Shown in pieces: positions 52,815 through 61,421 of a stretch of 64,000 bases of DNA. The stretch spans positions 3,224,001-3,288,000 of the forward strand of contig NZ_CP133720.1 of the NCBI RefSeq assembly GCF_031326225.1, read 5' to 3'. The stretch comes from Undibacterium cyanobacteriorum. GTDB lineage: Bacteria; Pseudomonadota; Gammaproteobacteria; Burkholderiales; Burkholderiaceae_D. The notes below the pieces were generated by a model. The model did not search any database. It saw only the letters and a program-made list of their open reading frames with translations, and was not told the DNA's origin. The translations under genes were made by a program, and so were the position numbers. How positions within the stretch are numbered: the first letter of the stretch is position 1; each line of letters begins with the position of its first letter.

Positions 52815-52898
52815 GAAGTTCCGCACAAAATTTCGCTCCAAATTCCGCACAAAATTGAGTACGAAATTGAGCACGAAATTGAGCAAGGATTTCAGCAA
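52815..52898. repeat. 12-bp tandem repeat array, about 7 imperfect units
   Basis: Seven consecutive 12-bp units related to GAAATTGAGCAC, with the units near 52863-52898 best preserved and a variant TTCCGCAC in the left half. Located upstream of ogt, ending ~34 nt before the orphan terminator. Open frames crossing it are periodic artefacts. Confidence 0.8.
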
Positions 52899-52931
52899 AA
52901 CCGTCAAACTGCATAGGAAACAGTTTAACAA

Positions 52932-52960
52932 GAAAAAAGGCGCATCCTCCGATGCGCCTT
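52932..52960 (-). terminator. Orphan intrinsic terminator
   Basis: A 10-bp stem AAGGCGCATC (52937-52946 with 52951-52960) with a 4-nt loop and a leftward T-run. No annotated gene ends here: the next leftward gene upstream is dctM, which has its own terminator at 53350-53388. Confidence 0.8.
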
Positions 52961-53349
52961 CCAAATATTTTCGCGTCCGTGCTGTTTAGCCTCAAGTGGG
53001 CTCAGCTTATCGTGAATCGCGAATCTCCCCCCCTTTTTACCTGCGCCTTAAGCGCTATTATTGCACTTCCAAATTCTATCCTCAGTGTGCGATCTAAGTG
53101 AGCATCGATTTTATTTTTTATTGGATTCGTTGTGGCTTGAATCGCTGAGGTGTGCAAAATATATCATGTCTTTTACGCAAAACACACAGAGATTTTTCTG
53201 AATGAATCGACGTGTTGTGTTTGTGCTTCTGCAGCAGAGAAAGATCTGAAAACTTCGATTGTTTGTGTTACGAAAAATTGAAATCAGAATTCAGCACATT
53301 TCATTTCCGAGTGGAAATTTACGAAGGAAAAACACACAAATTACAGACG
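52961..53349. other. Gene-free interval, ~390 nt, between two leftward terminators
   Basis: No credible protein gene on either strand. Because it is bounded on the left by an orphan leftward terminator, it could encode a small leftward RNA; a promoter could not be fixed. Contains a C7 tract near 53028-53034. Confidence 0.35.
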
Positions 53350-53388
53350 AAAAAAAGCGCAAATGAAAGTTTCTATTTCATTTGCGCT
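53350..53388 (-). terminator. Terminator of the TRAP transporter operon
   Basis: A perfect 13-bp stem AGCGCAAATGAAA (53356-53368 with 53376-53388) with a 7-nt loop and leftward T-run (A-run 53350-53356). It lies about 90 nt past the dctM stop. Confidence 0.9.
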
Positions 53389-53475
53389 CGTTAGTTTCAC
53401 TACGCCAATTTCCCTAAAGAAAAGTCGCAGAATTTAGCCCATCGAATGATTATTTTCGAATGTGGTTTTTATGTC

Positions 53476-54756
53476 TCACTGATACATCACGTTCGGTAAC
53501 CAAGTCGATAAGAACGGCACGTAAGTGATCAGAAGCAGGAATCCTATCATGGTCATCAACCATGGCAAGACCGCTACGGTCAACTCACTGATCCCCATTT
53601 TGGTAATGCCGGAAGCAACGTACAAATTCAAACCCACTGGTGGATGACACATGCCGACTTCCATATTCACTACCATGATGATACCGAAGTGAACCGGATC
53701 AATACCGAGTTTCATCGCCACTGGGAAAAGAATCGGTGCCATGATCAACACGATCGATGAGGGTTCCATCACGTTACCAGCTAACAGCAACAGGACATTG
53801 ACGACAAGCAGGAAACTAACAACACCGAAACCACTATCTAAAATCCAGCCAGCCATTGCTTGCGGGATGTTTTCACTAGTCATCAAGAATGAGAACAAAA
53901 CCGCGTTCGTAATGATGTACAACAGCATGGCAGACATCGCTGCGGAATCGATCAAGACTTTCGGTACCATCTTTAAGCTCATGTCTTTATAGACGAACAC
54001 CGCGATGATAAAAGCATATACCGCAGCCACAGCGGCAGCTTCCGTCGGCGTGAACTTACCTGAGTAAATACCGCCCATCACAATCACGATCAAGAATAAG
54101 CCCCATGCACTTTTGCGGAAAGCGACATAGCGTTCTTTCCAACTTGCTTTTGGAAGACGTGGATAGTTTTTCTTCTTGGCCAAGAACCAAGTGGTAAGAC
54201 CGAGGAAAAATGCCAGCAAAATGCCAGGAATTACACCAGCCATAAACAACTTCCCGACCGAGGTATTGGTCGACACCGAATACATCACCATGACAATCGA
54301 TGGCGGAATCAAAATACCTAAAGCGCCTGAAGTGGTGATCACACCAGCACCAAAACGATTCGGATAACCTTGCTTAACCATGGCTGGCAAAATGATCGAG
54401 CCAATCGCAACCACGGTTGCTGGCGATGATCCCGATACCGCAGCAAACAAGGCACAAGCCAAAACGCCCGCCAATGCAAGTCCACCATGCCAATGACCAA
54501 CCATGGATGCGGCGAAGTTAATCATACGTCTAGCCACCCCGCCGTGCGTCAAGAAATTCCCCGCTAAAATAAAGAACGGAATCGCCATGATTTCGAACTT
54601 TTCAATGCCGGTGAATAATTTCAACGCGACCGATTCAATTGGCACTGTGGTCATCGTGAATAAGAAGGTCAACACTGTCATACCGAGCGCGATGGAAATC
54701 GGCATGCCGGTCAGCATGAGTAGAATCAATAGAACGAAGATGATGGTCGCGTTCAT
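53476..54756 (-). CDS. dctM: TRAP transporter large permease subunit
   Basis: 426-aa inner-membrane subunit with about 12 hydrophobic segments; LRLILLMLTGMPISIALGM-like N-terminus, ALFAAVSGSSPATVVAIGSI and GVITTSGALGILIPPSIVMVMY are conserved DctM motifs. It is the ion-coupled transport subunit for C4-dicarboxylates or related organic acids. Start overlaps the dctQ stop by 4 nt. Ends before a strong terminator. Substrate class is inferred from the adjacent kinase-regulator pair. Confidence 0.94.
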   Translation of the reverse strand: MNATIIFVLLILLMLTGMPISIALGMTVLTFLFTMTTVPIESVALKLFTGIEKFEIMAIPFFILAGNFLTHGGVARRMINFAASMVGHWHGGLALAGVLACALFAAVSGSSPATVVAIGSIILPAMVKQGYPNRFGAGVITTSGALGILIPPSIVMVMYSVSTNTSVGKLFMAGVIPGILLAFFLGLTTWFLAKKKNYPRLPKASWKERYVAFRKSAWGLFLIVIVMGGIYSGKFTPTEAAAVAAVYAFIIAVFVYKDMSLKMVPKVLIDSAAMSAMLLYIITNAVLFSFLMTSENIPQAMAGWILDSGFGVVSFLLVVNVLLLLAGNVMEPSSIVLIMAPILFPVAMKLGIDPVHFGIIMVVNMEVGMCHPPVGLNLYVASGITKMGISELTVAVLPWLMTMIGFLLLITYVPFLSTWLPNVMYQ

Positions 54757-55352
54757 AGTTTCTCCGTCACTTTTTGGTTGGCGTCGTGATCTGAAGCTGC
54801 ATCAACCGCTTCTTCAACGTCGAGCCCCTCAACATGGGCATGATCGTGTTTAGGCAGTTCGCCTGATTTCAAGAAATGCCATGCCACTTGTAAAAAGCGG
54901 AAAGACATCAAATAGCTACCGAGCGGAATAGCCATATACACGATCCACATCGGCACTTCCAAATCAGAAGAAGTTTGATCGGTCTGCGACATGCCCCACA
55001 CAAAATTAGCGCCCAAAGTCCCAACAATGCCAGTGAACAAAGCTCCTGAGAGCAAACTAATCATGACAAAAATCTTTTGGTTTTTAGGTTCCAAACGATT
55101 CACCAATACGTCGACGCCGACGTGAATACCTGAGCGGACACCATAAGCTGCACCGAACTTCGCCATCCACACAAATAAATAAATCGTGAGCTCTTGCGCC
55201 CAACTCATATTAATTTTAATTAAGGTGTCTTGAATGGCTGGAATGTCCACGCCTGACATATATCGATGCACAACTGCAGTGAACGTAATCAAGGTCGCCG
55301 CTGCCATCAGCAATGCGATCAGATATTCTTCTAAATGGTCTAGCACTTTCAT
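54753..55352 (-). CDS. dctQ: TRAP transporter small permease subunit
   Basis: 199-aa membrane protein with four segments; INMSWAQELTIYLFVWMAKFGAAYGVRSGIHVGVDVL contains the typical DctQ motif (QE...RxxxHV). The C-terminal ~35 residues are acidic and cytoplasmic. GGAGGG precedes the ATG. Cotranscribed with dctM (4-nt overlap) and downstream of dctP across an attenuator-like hairpin. Confidence 0.94.
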   Translation of the reverse strand: MKVLDHLEEYLIALLMAAATLITFTAVVHRYMSGVDIPAIQDTLIKINMSWAQELTIYLFVWMAKFGAAYGVRSGIHVGVDVLVNRLEPKNQKIFVMISLLSGALFTGIVGTLGANFVWGMSQTDQTSSDLEVPMWIVYMAIPLGSYLMSFRFLQVAWHFLKSGELPKHDHAHVEGLDVEEAVDAASDHDANQKVTEKL

Positions 55353-55380
55353 GCTCGCCCTCCTCTCCTTATGTGATGTT

Positions 55381-55422
55381 AAAAAAGCGGCGCCTTGTAC
55401 TGAAAGAGCACGTCAGCGCCGC
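55381..55422 (-). terminator. Intercistronic terminator/attenuator between dctP and dctQ
   Basis: A 7-bp GC-only stem GCGGCGC (55387-55393 with 55416-55422) with a long loop is followed leftward by T6. Partial termination here would yield more binding protein than membrane subunits, a usual arrangement. Confidence 0.7.
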
Positions 55423-55462
55423 GTTTTCTCACCACTTTTTAATTGAAATAGTCGGTTAGCGA

Positions 55463-56506
55463 TTACTTAAAGCCGAGAGCCGCCGCTTCTTTATTAACGC
55501 TTTGAATCAGCTCTTTACCAATACGACCTTCCATTTCTTTCTGCACTGGTACCAAAGTTTTCACCCACTCCGCGCGTTCCTTATCGGTTGGATAGTAAAC
55601 CGTGGTCTTGCCGGATTTTTTCACAGCATCAAGCGCGTTGTCGTTTTCGATTTGCGCAATGGCATTGGCGTATTGAGTCGCTTGCTTCATGGCGTTAGTC
55701 AGCTCAGTGCGGATATCGGCTGGCAAACCATCCCAGAATTTTTTGTTCACGATCACCGCATAACCCAAATAGCCGTGATTGGTGACGGTCACATGTTTTT
55801 GCACCTCGTGCATTTTTTGCGTGTAGAGATTCGATGGTGGATTTTCTGTACCATCGACCACGCCGGTTTGCAGAGCTTGATAGACTTCAGAGAACGCCAT
55901 GACCTGTGGATTGGCACCTAAGGCACGCATTTGCGCATCTAAGACTTTGGAAGATTGAATACGCAGTTTCTTGGCTTTCAAATCACTCGGCACTTTCATT
56001 GCCACATTCGAGGACATTACCTTAAAGCCATTATCCCAAAATGCTAAACCTGTGATGCCCTTGGACTCAAGTTTCGCCATCAATCCCGCACCAACCGGTC
56101 CTTCTGTCACACGGTGCAATACATCACGATTCGGGAAAATGTAAGGCAGATCGAACACTTCAAATTCTTTAACGCCGAGTGGGCCAAATTTCGCGAGGGA
56201 TGGTGCCAACATTTGCACCGCGCCCAACTGTAAGGCTTCGAGTTCTTCTTTGTCTTTATACAGCGTGCTGTTCGGATAAAGCTCGACCTTCACGCGCCCT
56301 TTGGTATTTTTTTCAGCGAGCTCTTTGAATCGTTCTGCGGCCTTACCTTTTGGTGTGTCGGCAGCGACCACATGGCTGAACTTAATCACGATGGGATTTT
56401 GTGCAAACGCGGTCGCACTAAAACCGAGTGTTGCTGCCGAAAATAAAGTCGCAATCGCAATCAGACTTTGGCGCTTGGAAAAGAGAGATGTTTTTTGCTG
56501 TTTCAT
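55463..56506 (-). CDS. dctP: TRAP transporter periplasmic solute-binding protein
   Basis: 347 aa from the ATG at 56506, which has GGAG 6 nt upstream; an in-frame ATG four codons earlier lacks one. Signal peptide of ~35 residues (ending AFAQ). Mature protein shows IVIKFSHVVAADTPKGKAAERF, AFWDNGFKVMSSN, LRIQSSKVLDAQMRALGANP with the substrate-anchoring Arg, and VVDGTENPPSNLYTQ, all DctP features. It captures a dicarboxylate-like acid for DctQM. Confidence 0.94.
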   Translation of the reverse strand: MKQQKTSLFSKRQSLIAIATLFSAATLGFSATAFAQNPIVIKFSHVVAADTPKGKAAERFKELAEKNTKGRVKVELYPNSTLYKDKEELEALQLGAVQMLAPSLAKFGPLGVKEFEVFDLPYIFPNRDVLHRVTEGPVGAGLMAKLESKGITGLAFWDNGFKVMSSNVAMKVPSDLKAKKLRIQSSKVLDAQMRALGANPQVMAFSEVYQALQTGVVDGTENPPSNLYTQKMHEVQKHVTVTNHGYLGYAVIVNKKFWDGLPADIRTELTNAMKQATQYANAIAQIENDNALDAVKKSGKTTVYYPTDKERAEWVKTLVPVQKEMEGRIGKELIQSVNKEAAALGFK

Positions 56507-56556
56507 GTTTGTCTCCATGGTGATAATAAAACCATTATTTAGTTATAAATTAATAA

Positions 56557-56604
56557 ATAAGCCGCAACATAAGCCACAACATAAGTCGCAACAAAAGCTA
56601 CAAC
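56557..56604. repeat. 12-bp direct repeat array, 4 units, upstream of dctP
   Basis: Four consecutive units: ATAAGCCGCAAC, ATAAGCCACAAC, ATAAGTCGCAAC and AAAAGCTACAAC. It begins 51 nt upstream of the dctP start, in the divergent promoter region. Iterated spacing near one helical turn suits cooperative binding of a response regulator. Confidence 0.85.
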
Positions 56605-56652
56605 AACGGACAATGCCTTTCGATCTTGCGCGTGGGCGTGCGCGCGCGCAAC

Positions 56653-56666
56653 TGTGGATTTCCACA
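56653..56666. promoter_or_regulatory. 14-bp palindrome in the divergent region
   Basis: TGTGGA-TT-TCCACA is a perfect inverted repeat. It lies ~50 nt beyond the repeat array. A candidate binding site for the LuxR-type output domain of the response regulator. Confidence 0.45.
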
Positions 56667-56865
56667 ATGTCGCGCGATTTAGACAAATTGGCATGTTGCT
56701 TGAAAAGCGGCCTCTTTTTTGATTTATGCTCAGGGTAGTGATGAAGGTACTGCTCAAGATAAATAACCGGTTGAACGCCTCCAACGACTTTGTCATGCCT
56801 TTAATGAGCAAAGCCCCTTACCGACAGACGAACACGATACTTTCCAAGCTAACGACACCACTAGC

Positions 56866-58938
56866 ATGCCCATCCCGGATCAGATTCCCAGTCCTAGCAA
56901 ACGCTACCCGCTGACGCGTTTCGGCCTTGTCAGCTGGCCTTGGCTGCTGCCTATCGTGCTGGTGCTGTTGTTTGTCGCCGTTTTGCTGTGGCTACCTTGG
57001 CAAGCCAAAAAATTAGAGGCGAACGAAAGGCAAGAACAATTGATCGCCGACACCTTGTGGGTCGAACAAGCCTTGCAATTTCAATTCACGCGAAATCAGG
57101 AGAGTTTGAGTTTGATCGCGCACGATTTCATCCATATTGCCAATGATCAAACCCAAAATACTCAACTACTCGAACGCCTAAGGCTTTTTGTTAGTAGCAA
57201 TCACGAAATCGCGCAAGCGTTGATTTTTGATCGCCGACAACAAATTTTGGGAAGTAGTCTTCTCAAGCTCGATCAGCCAGCACAGATTGAAGTGCTGCGC
57301 CAAACCTATCTGCAACTAAACAAACTACAGTTCTTATCGCCCAAACCACAATGCCTGCCGCATCCCGATCCTAAGCAGATTGATGGCATGATTTGTCGCT
57401 TTCCTGTCGTGCAAGATGGTGAAGTGGCTGGCAATGTGTTCGTGAATTACAGATTGCAAGTCCTACTGGATGAGACCGTGCCATGGTGGTTCGCGCAGGA
57501 AAACGAACTACGCTTACTCAACTTTGACGAGAAAGTCGTTGCGAAACGCGCTGCCGGTGGTTTCGGGCGCAATGTGTATACGCACAATCGCGCCCTCGAA
57601 TTTCCTCAATTGAATTTCACGCTACACACCAATAGCATCAAGACTGAGCCCAAGCTACTCTCTAATTTGCTGGTGGTCTCGGTCGTGATTCTCTCTTTGG
57701 GTTTGGTGTGGAGTTTGATTGCTCTCTGGCGTGACATCAATCGCCGTCTGCGCGCTGAAGGTGCGCTGCGCAAAGAAGCTGCGTTTCGTGCTGCCATGGA
57801 AAACTCTTTAGTGACAGGACTCAGAGCGCGCGACATGGAGGGACGTCTTACCTATGTCAATCCCTCGTTTTGTAAGATGATAGGCGTACCGGCTGACGAG
57901 CTCGTTGGTCGGCTGCCGCCTATGCCTTATTGGGCTCCTGAAGCGACTGAAACTTATCAAGAACGTTTCGCCCAAATCTTAACTGGAACAGTGCAGCCAG
58001 AAGCTTACGAAACCATTTATCAACGCGCCAATGGCGAGCGCTTTCCTGTCCTCATTCACGAATCAGCGTTGGTCGATGAGCATGGTAAACAAACTGGTTG
58101 GATGAGCTCCATTCTTGATGTTTCAGAACTGAAACGGGCGGAAGAATTAAGTCGTCAACACGAAGAAAAAATGCATGCAAATGCGCGCTTAGCCACTATG
58201 GGTGAAATGGCATCCATGCTAGCCCATGAACTCAACCAGCCACTCGCTGCGATTTCGAGTTACACCACTGGCGCACTGAATATCTTGGAGCAGCCGAACT
58301 TAGAACCCATGCATCTGCGGCTTGCCTTAGAGAAGGCGCGCGATCAAGCTCAACGCGCGGGGCAAGTGATTAAGAGTGTGCATGAATTCGTGCGCAAACG
58401 CGAAACAGCGCGTGCGCCTTTGGCACTCGATGAACTAATTTCCAACCTTTTACCATTGGTAGAGCTACAAGCACACAGCGCTCAGGTGAAGGTGCAGGTC
58501 GAAGTACAAGCACATCTACCCATGGTCGCCGGCGACCGCGTCCTTCTCGAACAAGTGATCTTAAACTTGAGTCGCAATGCGATTGAAGCAATGGCGCAAA
58601 ACCCACCTGAGCTACGTCATCTCAAGATTGTCGTGAGTCAGATACATTCCAACGAGAGCGACAAATTCAGCACTCAAAGTCGAGTGCAAATCAGTGTGCA
58701 AGATCGCGGCCACGGTATCAACGACGAAGTCGCACAGCAACTGTTCTCGCCCTTCTTTTCTACCAAAAGTAGCGGTATGGGAATGGGACTTAATATTTGC
58801 AGAACCGCGGTCGAGTTTCATGGTGGTCAGCTACAGCATCGTCCACATCCACAGGGCGGCACCATTTTCGAATTTAGCCTCGCCGCGATCACTGGAGAAG
58901 CAAAAGACCTACAAGGCAACGACTCACAGGAAAAGTAA
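56866..58938 (+). CDS. PAS sensor histidine kinase of the TRAP system (DctS/FixL-like)
   Basis: 690-aa inner-membrane kinase. Membrane segments near 25-45 and 265-287 bracket a ~220-residue periplasmic sensor domain. Then a PAS domain (305-420), HisKA with H-box MASMLAHELNQPLAAISSY (phospho-acceptor His454), and HATPase_c with NLSRNAIEAM, DRGHGI and GMGMGLNICRTAVEFHGG. It probably senses a dicarboxylate and phosphorylates the next gene product. Divergent from dctP. Confidence 0.93.
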   Translation: MPIPDQIPSPSKRYPLTRFGLVSWPWLLPIVLVLLFVAVLLWLPWQAKKLEANERQEQLIADTLWVEQALQFQFTRNQESLSLIAHDFIHIANDQTQNTQLLERLRLFVSSNHEIAQALIFDRRQQILGSSLLKLDQPAQIEVLRQTYLQLNKLQFLSPKPQCLPHPDPKQIDGMICRFPVVQDGEVAGNVFVNYRLQVLLDETVPWWFAQENELRLLNFDEKVVAKRAAGGFGRNVYTHNRALEFPQLNFTLHTNSIKTEPKLLSNLLVVSVVILSLGLVWSLIALWRDINRRLRAEGALRKEAAFRAAMENSLVTGLRARDMEGRLTYVNPSFCKMIGVPADELVGRLPPMPYWAPEATETYQERFAQILTGTVQPEAYETIYQRANGERFPVLIHESALVDEHGKQTGWMSSILDVSELKRAEELSRQHEEKMHANARLATMGEMASMLAHELNQPLAAISSYTTGALNILEQPNLEPMHLRLALEKARDQAQRAGQVIKSVHEFVRKRETARAPLALDELISNLLPLVELQAHSAQVKVQVEVQAHLPMVAGDRVLLEQVILNLSRNAIEAMAQNPPELRHLKIVVSQIHSNESDKFSTQSRVQISVQDRGHGINDEVAQQLFSPFFSTKSSGMGMGLNICRTAVEFHGGQLQHRPHPQGGTIFEFSLAAITGEAKDLQGNDSQEK

Positions 58939-58948
58939 GGGAAGAGAT

Positions 58949-59539
58949 ATGCTTTACATCGTTGACGACGAAGAAGTATTACGTGATGCCCTCGGTTGGC
59001 TTGCTCAGTCACGCCAAATCAAAAATCAAAGTTTTGCAAGCGCCGCGGCCTTTCTCGAATTGGTGCATGGTGGCATTCCCTTTAGCGAGGAAGGTGATTG
59101 CCTTTTGCTCGATGTGCGTATGCCTGAAATGAATGGGATCGCATTATTCGACATATTAAGTGCACAGCAGTTGACGCAACGGCTACCCGTTATTTTCTTA
59201 ACAGGGCACGGCGACGTACCGATGGCAGTGGATGCGCTCAAACGCGGGGCTTTCGATTTCGTTGAAAAGCCATTCAACGACAACAATTTAATGGACCGCG
59301 TACAGCAAGCGATGACAGCTTCACTCAAAGCCAGCGCCGCTTTTGATGTTCAAAAACGCTTACAAAGTTTGTCGCAGCGTGAACGCGAGGTGTTAGATTT
59401 GATTTTACTTGGTCGCATGAACAAACAGATTGCGGACGACCTCGGCATTAGCATGCGCACCGTCGAAGTTCATCGTTCTAATATCTTCGAGAAGATGCAG
59501 ATCAAGTCAGCCGTGGAATTGGCGGGTCTTTTAAAGTAA
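58949..59539 (+). CDS. Response regulator, FixJ/DctR-like (REC plus LuxR HTH)
   Basis: 196-aa transcription regulator, start at 58949 with AAGGGAAGAG upstream; longer frames overlap the kinase gene and are not used. Receiver domain with DDEE at the start, phospho-acceptor Asp55 in LLLDVRMPEMNG and Lys in FVEKPFN. The C-terminal LuxR-type helix-turn-helix is LSQREREVLDLILLGRMNKQ followed by ISMRTVEVHRSNIFEKM. 10 nt after the kinase stop: one operon. It most likely activates dctPQM. Confidence 0.94.
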   Translation: MLYIVDDEEVLRDALGWLAQSRQIKNQSFASAAAFLELVHGGIPFSEEGDCLLLDVRMPEMNGIALFDILSAQQLTQRLPVIFLTGHGDVPMAVDALKRGAFDFVEKPFNDNNLMDRVQQAMTASLKASAAFDVQKRLQSLSQREREVLDLILLGRMNKQIADDLGISMRTVEVHRSNIFEKMQIKSAVELAGLLK

Positions 59540-59618
59540 TGTGCGTGCCAGCGTTATAAAGCGATCGAGCTACTTCCCGATGAATCGCAATCCCGACAAA
59601 TCGCAACATTGTTTGTGA

Positions 59619-60737
59619 TCAGCTCGCCTGAGACAAAGCCCACCGTACGTGCTCGCGCACTACTTCTGAGGGATCATCCAAGCGCTGCCGTAGACTTTCT
59701 TTTACTTCGAGAATACGACTCTCTAAGCTCGTTTTTTGCTCTGCCAAGAGCGCATCATCGCGCATCTTTTCTAAGTGCGTCAAAGCATTGCCTAGGCCGA
59801 CCGCCAAATTACGCAGCCAACGCCCATGTCCAATTCTACGAATAGCACTTCCCTCCATCATGCGCAAGAAAGTTGGCTCATCCCAGGAAAACAAATGCAG
59901 CATGCGACTCGCATCGAGTTGATGACGTACTTCGAAGTCATCTACCACGGCTTTTTGTGCGAACTTATTCCACGGGCAGTACAACTGACAATCATCGCAA
60001 CCATATACACGATTCCCTATCGCTTGACGAAATTCGACAGGGATACTGCCATGTAGCTCGATCGTCAAATAGGAAATGCAACGCCGTGCATCGACTTGGT
60101 ACGGTGCCACAATTGCTTGCGTTGGACACACATCCATGCAACTGCGACATTGACCACAATGATCGCTGGTCGGGGGATCAACGGGCAAAGGAATATCGAC
60201 CAAGATCTCACCAAGAAAAAACAAGGACCCCGATTCCCGCGTCAATAACAAACTATGCTTACCACGCCAACCGAGACCTGCTTTCTCTGCCAAGGCGACT
60301 TCCATGACGGGAGCCGAATCGGTGAACACGCGATAGGAATAAGTCCCAACCAAGCTGGCGATTCGTTCAGCCCATTGCTGTAATCGCTGTCGCAGCACCT
60401 TATGATAGTCGCGACCTCGCGCATACATCGAGATCACGGCTGTATCAGGCCCATGCTGTTTTTCTCGCTGGCGCCAATCATCGTTGGTGGATTGCGGCAA
60501 ATAATTCATGCGCGCGCTGATCACCCTCACTGTTCCCGGCACCAATTCATCGGGGCGGTAACGCTTGCTGCCATGGCTTTCCATGTAGGCCATTTCGCCG
60601 TGATAGCCCGCTTGTATCCATTGATGGTAACGCGGCTCAACCGCGCTTAAATCCACATCACTAATACGCACGTCAGCAAACCCAGCCTGCTGGCCGAGCT
60701 CTTTGATCTGCTGCGCTAATTGGACGAGGTCGCTCAT
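59619..60737 (-). CDS. queG: Epoxyqueuosine reductase
   Basis: 372-aa cobalamin and Fe-S enzyme that makes queuosine from epoxyqueuosine in tRNA. Start at 60737 as in the family (a longer TTG start at 60770 is unlikely). N-terminal cobalamin-binding region (GFADVRISDVDLSAVEPRYHQW, YPRPDELVPGTVRV-like), then CGQCRSCMDVCPTQAI, CISYLTIELHG and GCDDCQLYCPWN for two 4Fe-4S clusters. Divergent from tsaE with ~77 nt between starts. Confidence 0.95.
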   Translation of the reverse strand: MSDLVQLAQQIKELGQQAGFADVRISDVDLSAVEPRYHQWIQAGYHGEMAYMESHGSKRYRPDELVPGTVRVISARMNYLPQSTNDDWRQREKQHGPDTAVISMYARGRDYHKVLRQRLQQWAERIASLVGTYSYRVFTDSAPVMEVALAEKAGLGWRGKHSLLLTRESGSLFFLGEILVDIPLPVDPPTSDHCGQCRSCMDVCPTQAIVAPYQVDARRCISYLTIELHGSIPVEFRQAIGNRVYGCDDCQLYCPWNKFAQKAVVDDFEVRHQLDASRMLHLFSWDEPTFLRMMEGSAIRRIGHGRWLRNLAVGLGNALTHLEKMRDDALLAEQKTSLESRILEVKESLRQRLDDPSEVVREHVRWALSQAS

Positions 60738-60814
60738 CTTGTGATATGTTTGGTTGCGGCGGTCAAGCAAAACTAAGCCTCGACCGCACGGATATTTTCT
60801 TACTCATTCAGAAT

Positions 60815-61300
60815 ATGCAGCATTATAAAACAAGCCTGATCGATGAAGAGGCAACCCAAGCCTTAGGGAAAAGTTTAGCGCGATGCTTACAAGCGGGCTT
60901 GACGATTTACCTGCACGGCGATCTTGGTGCGGGAAAAACCGCGCTTACGCGTGCCCTATTGCATGGCGCTGGCCATCAAGGCAAGGTGAAAAGCCCCACT
61001 TACACACTGGCAGAGCCCTATCAGATCACGCTCCACGACAAAGCCTGCAAAGTCATGCACTTCGATTTGTATCGTATGAGCAGCCCTGAGGAATTCATCG
61101 AAGCTGGTTTTCGTGATGAATTTAATGCCAATACGATTTGTATTATTGAATGGCCTGAAAAAGCGGAAGGTTTACTTCCGCAACCAGATCTCGATATTTA
61201 TCTCAGCATCCCCACTGATGGCCGAGATGTAGAGATCCAAGCACATTCCGACGCTGGGCAAACTTGCTTGTCCAAATTGCATTTTGCGCCTAGGCTGTAA
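60815..61300 (+). CDS. tsaE: tRNA threonylcarbamoyladenosine biosynthesis ATPase TsaE
   Basis: 161-aa P-loop ATPase that supports TsaBD in making t6A at tRNA position 37. Walker A GDLGAGKT, VKSPTYTLAEPY and HFDLYRMSSPEEF are typical, as is IIEWPEKAEGLLP. The ATG at 60815 is family-like; the frame is open 23 codons upstream. Followed by amiC after ~120 nt. Confidence 0.94.
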   Translation: MQHYKTSLIDEEATQALGKSLARCLQAGLTIYLHGDLGAGKTALTRALLHGAGHQGKVKSPTYTLAEPYQITLHDKACKVMHFDLYRMSSPEEFIEAGFRDEFNANTICIIEWPEKAEGLLPQPDLDIYLSIPTDGRDVEIQAHSDAGQTCLSKLHFAPRL

Positions 61301-61421
61301 GCCACGCCGCGCGCTCGGTGCGCCCCCCAAAAATAGCACTTACGCTTATAATGCGGGCACCGCCGTTGGCCTTGCACACGGCCATTTGCTTACGCGATGT
61401 TACCTTCGATGACCAAAACCA

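Larger units (their letters stand above)
56507..56865. other. Divergent promoter region of the TRAP operon and its sensor kinase, 359 nt
   Basis: Holds the four-unit 12-bp repeat at 56557-56604 and the palindrome at 56653-56666 (both listed), separated by a GC-alternating tract (GCGCGTGGGCGTGCGCGCGC near 56628-56649). Control sites for the divergent genes must lie here. Confidence 0.5.

Noticed and set aside
52752..52995. Leftward frames rich in repeated Asn-Phe-Val
   Set aside because: The periodic peptide is a by-product of the 12-bp DNA repeats, and the frames contain the terminator.
53161..53395. Short rightward frame before the TRAP terminator
   Set aside because: AT-rich, low-complexity product, no Shine-Dalgarno, and it runs through the terminator hairpin.
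56683..56700. TTGGCATGTTGCTTG as a sigma-54 promoter of the TRAP genes
   Set aside because: The spacing between the GG and GC elements is too short for a -24/-12 promoter.
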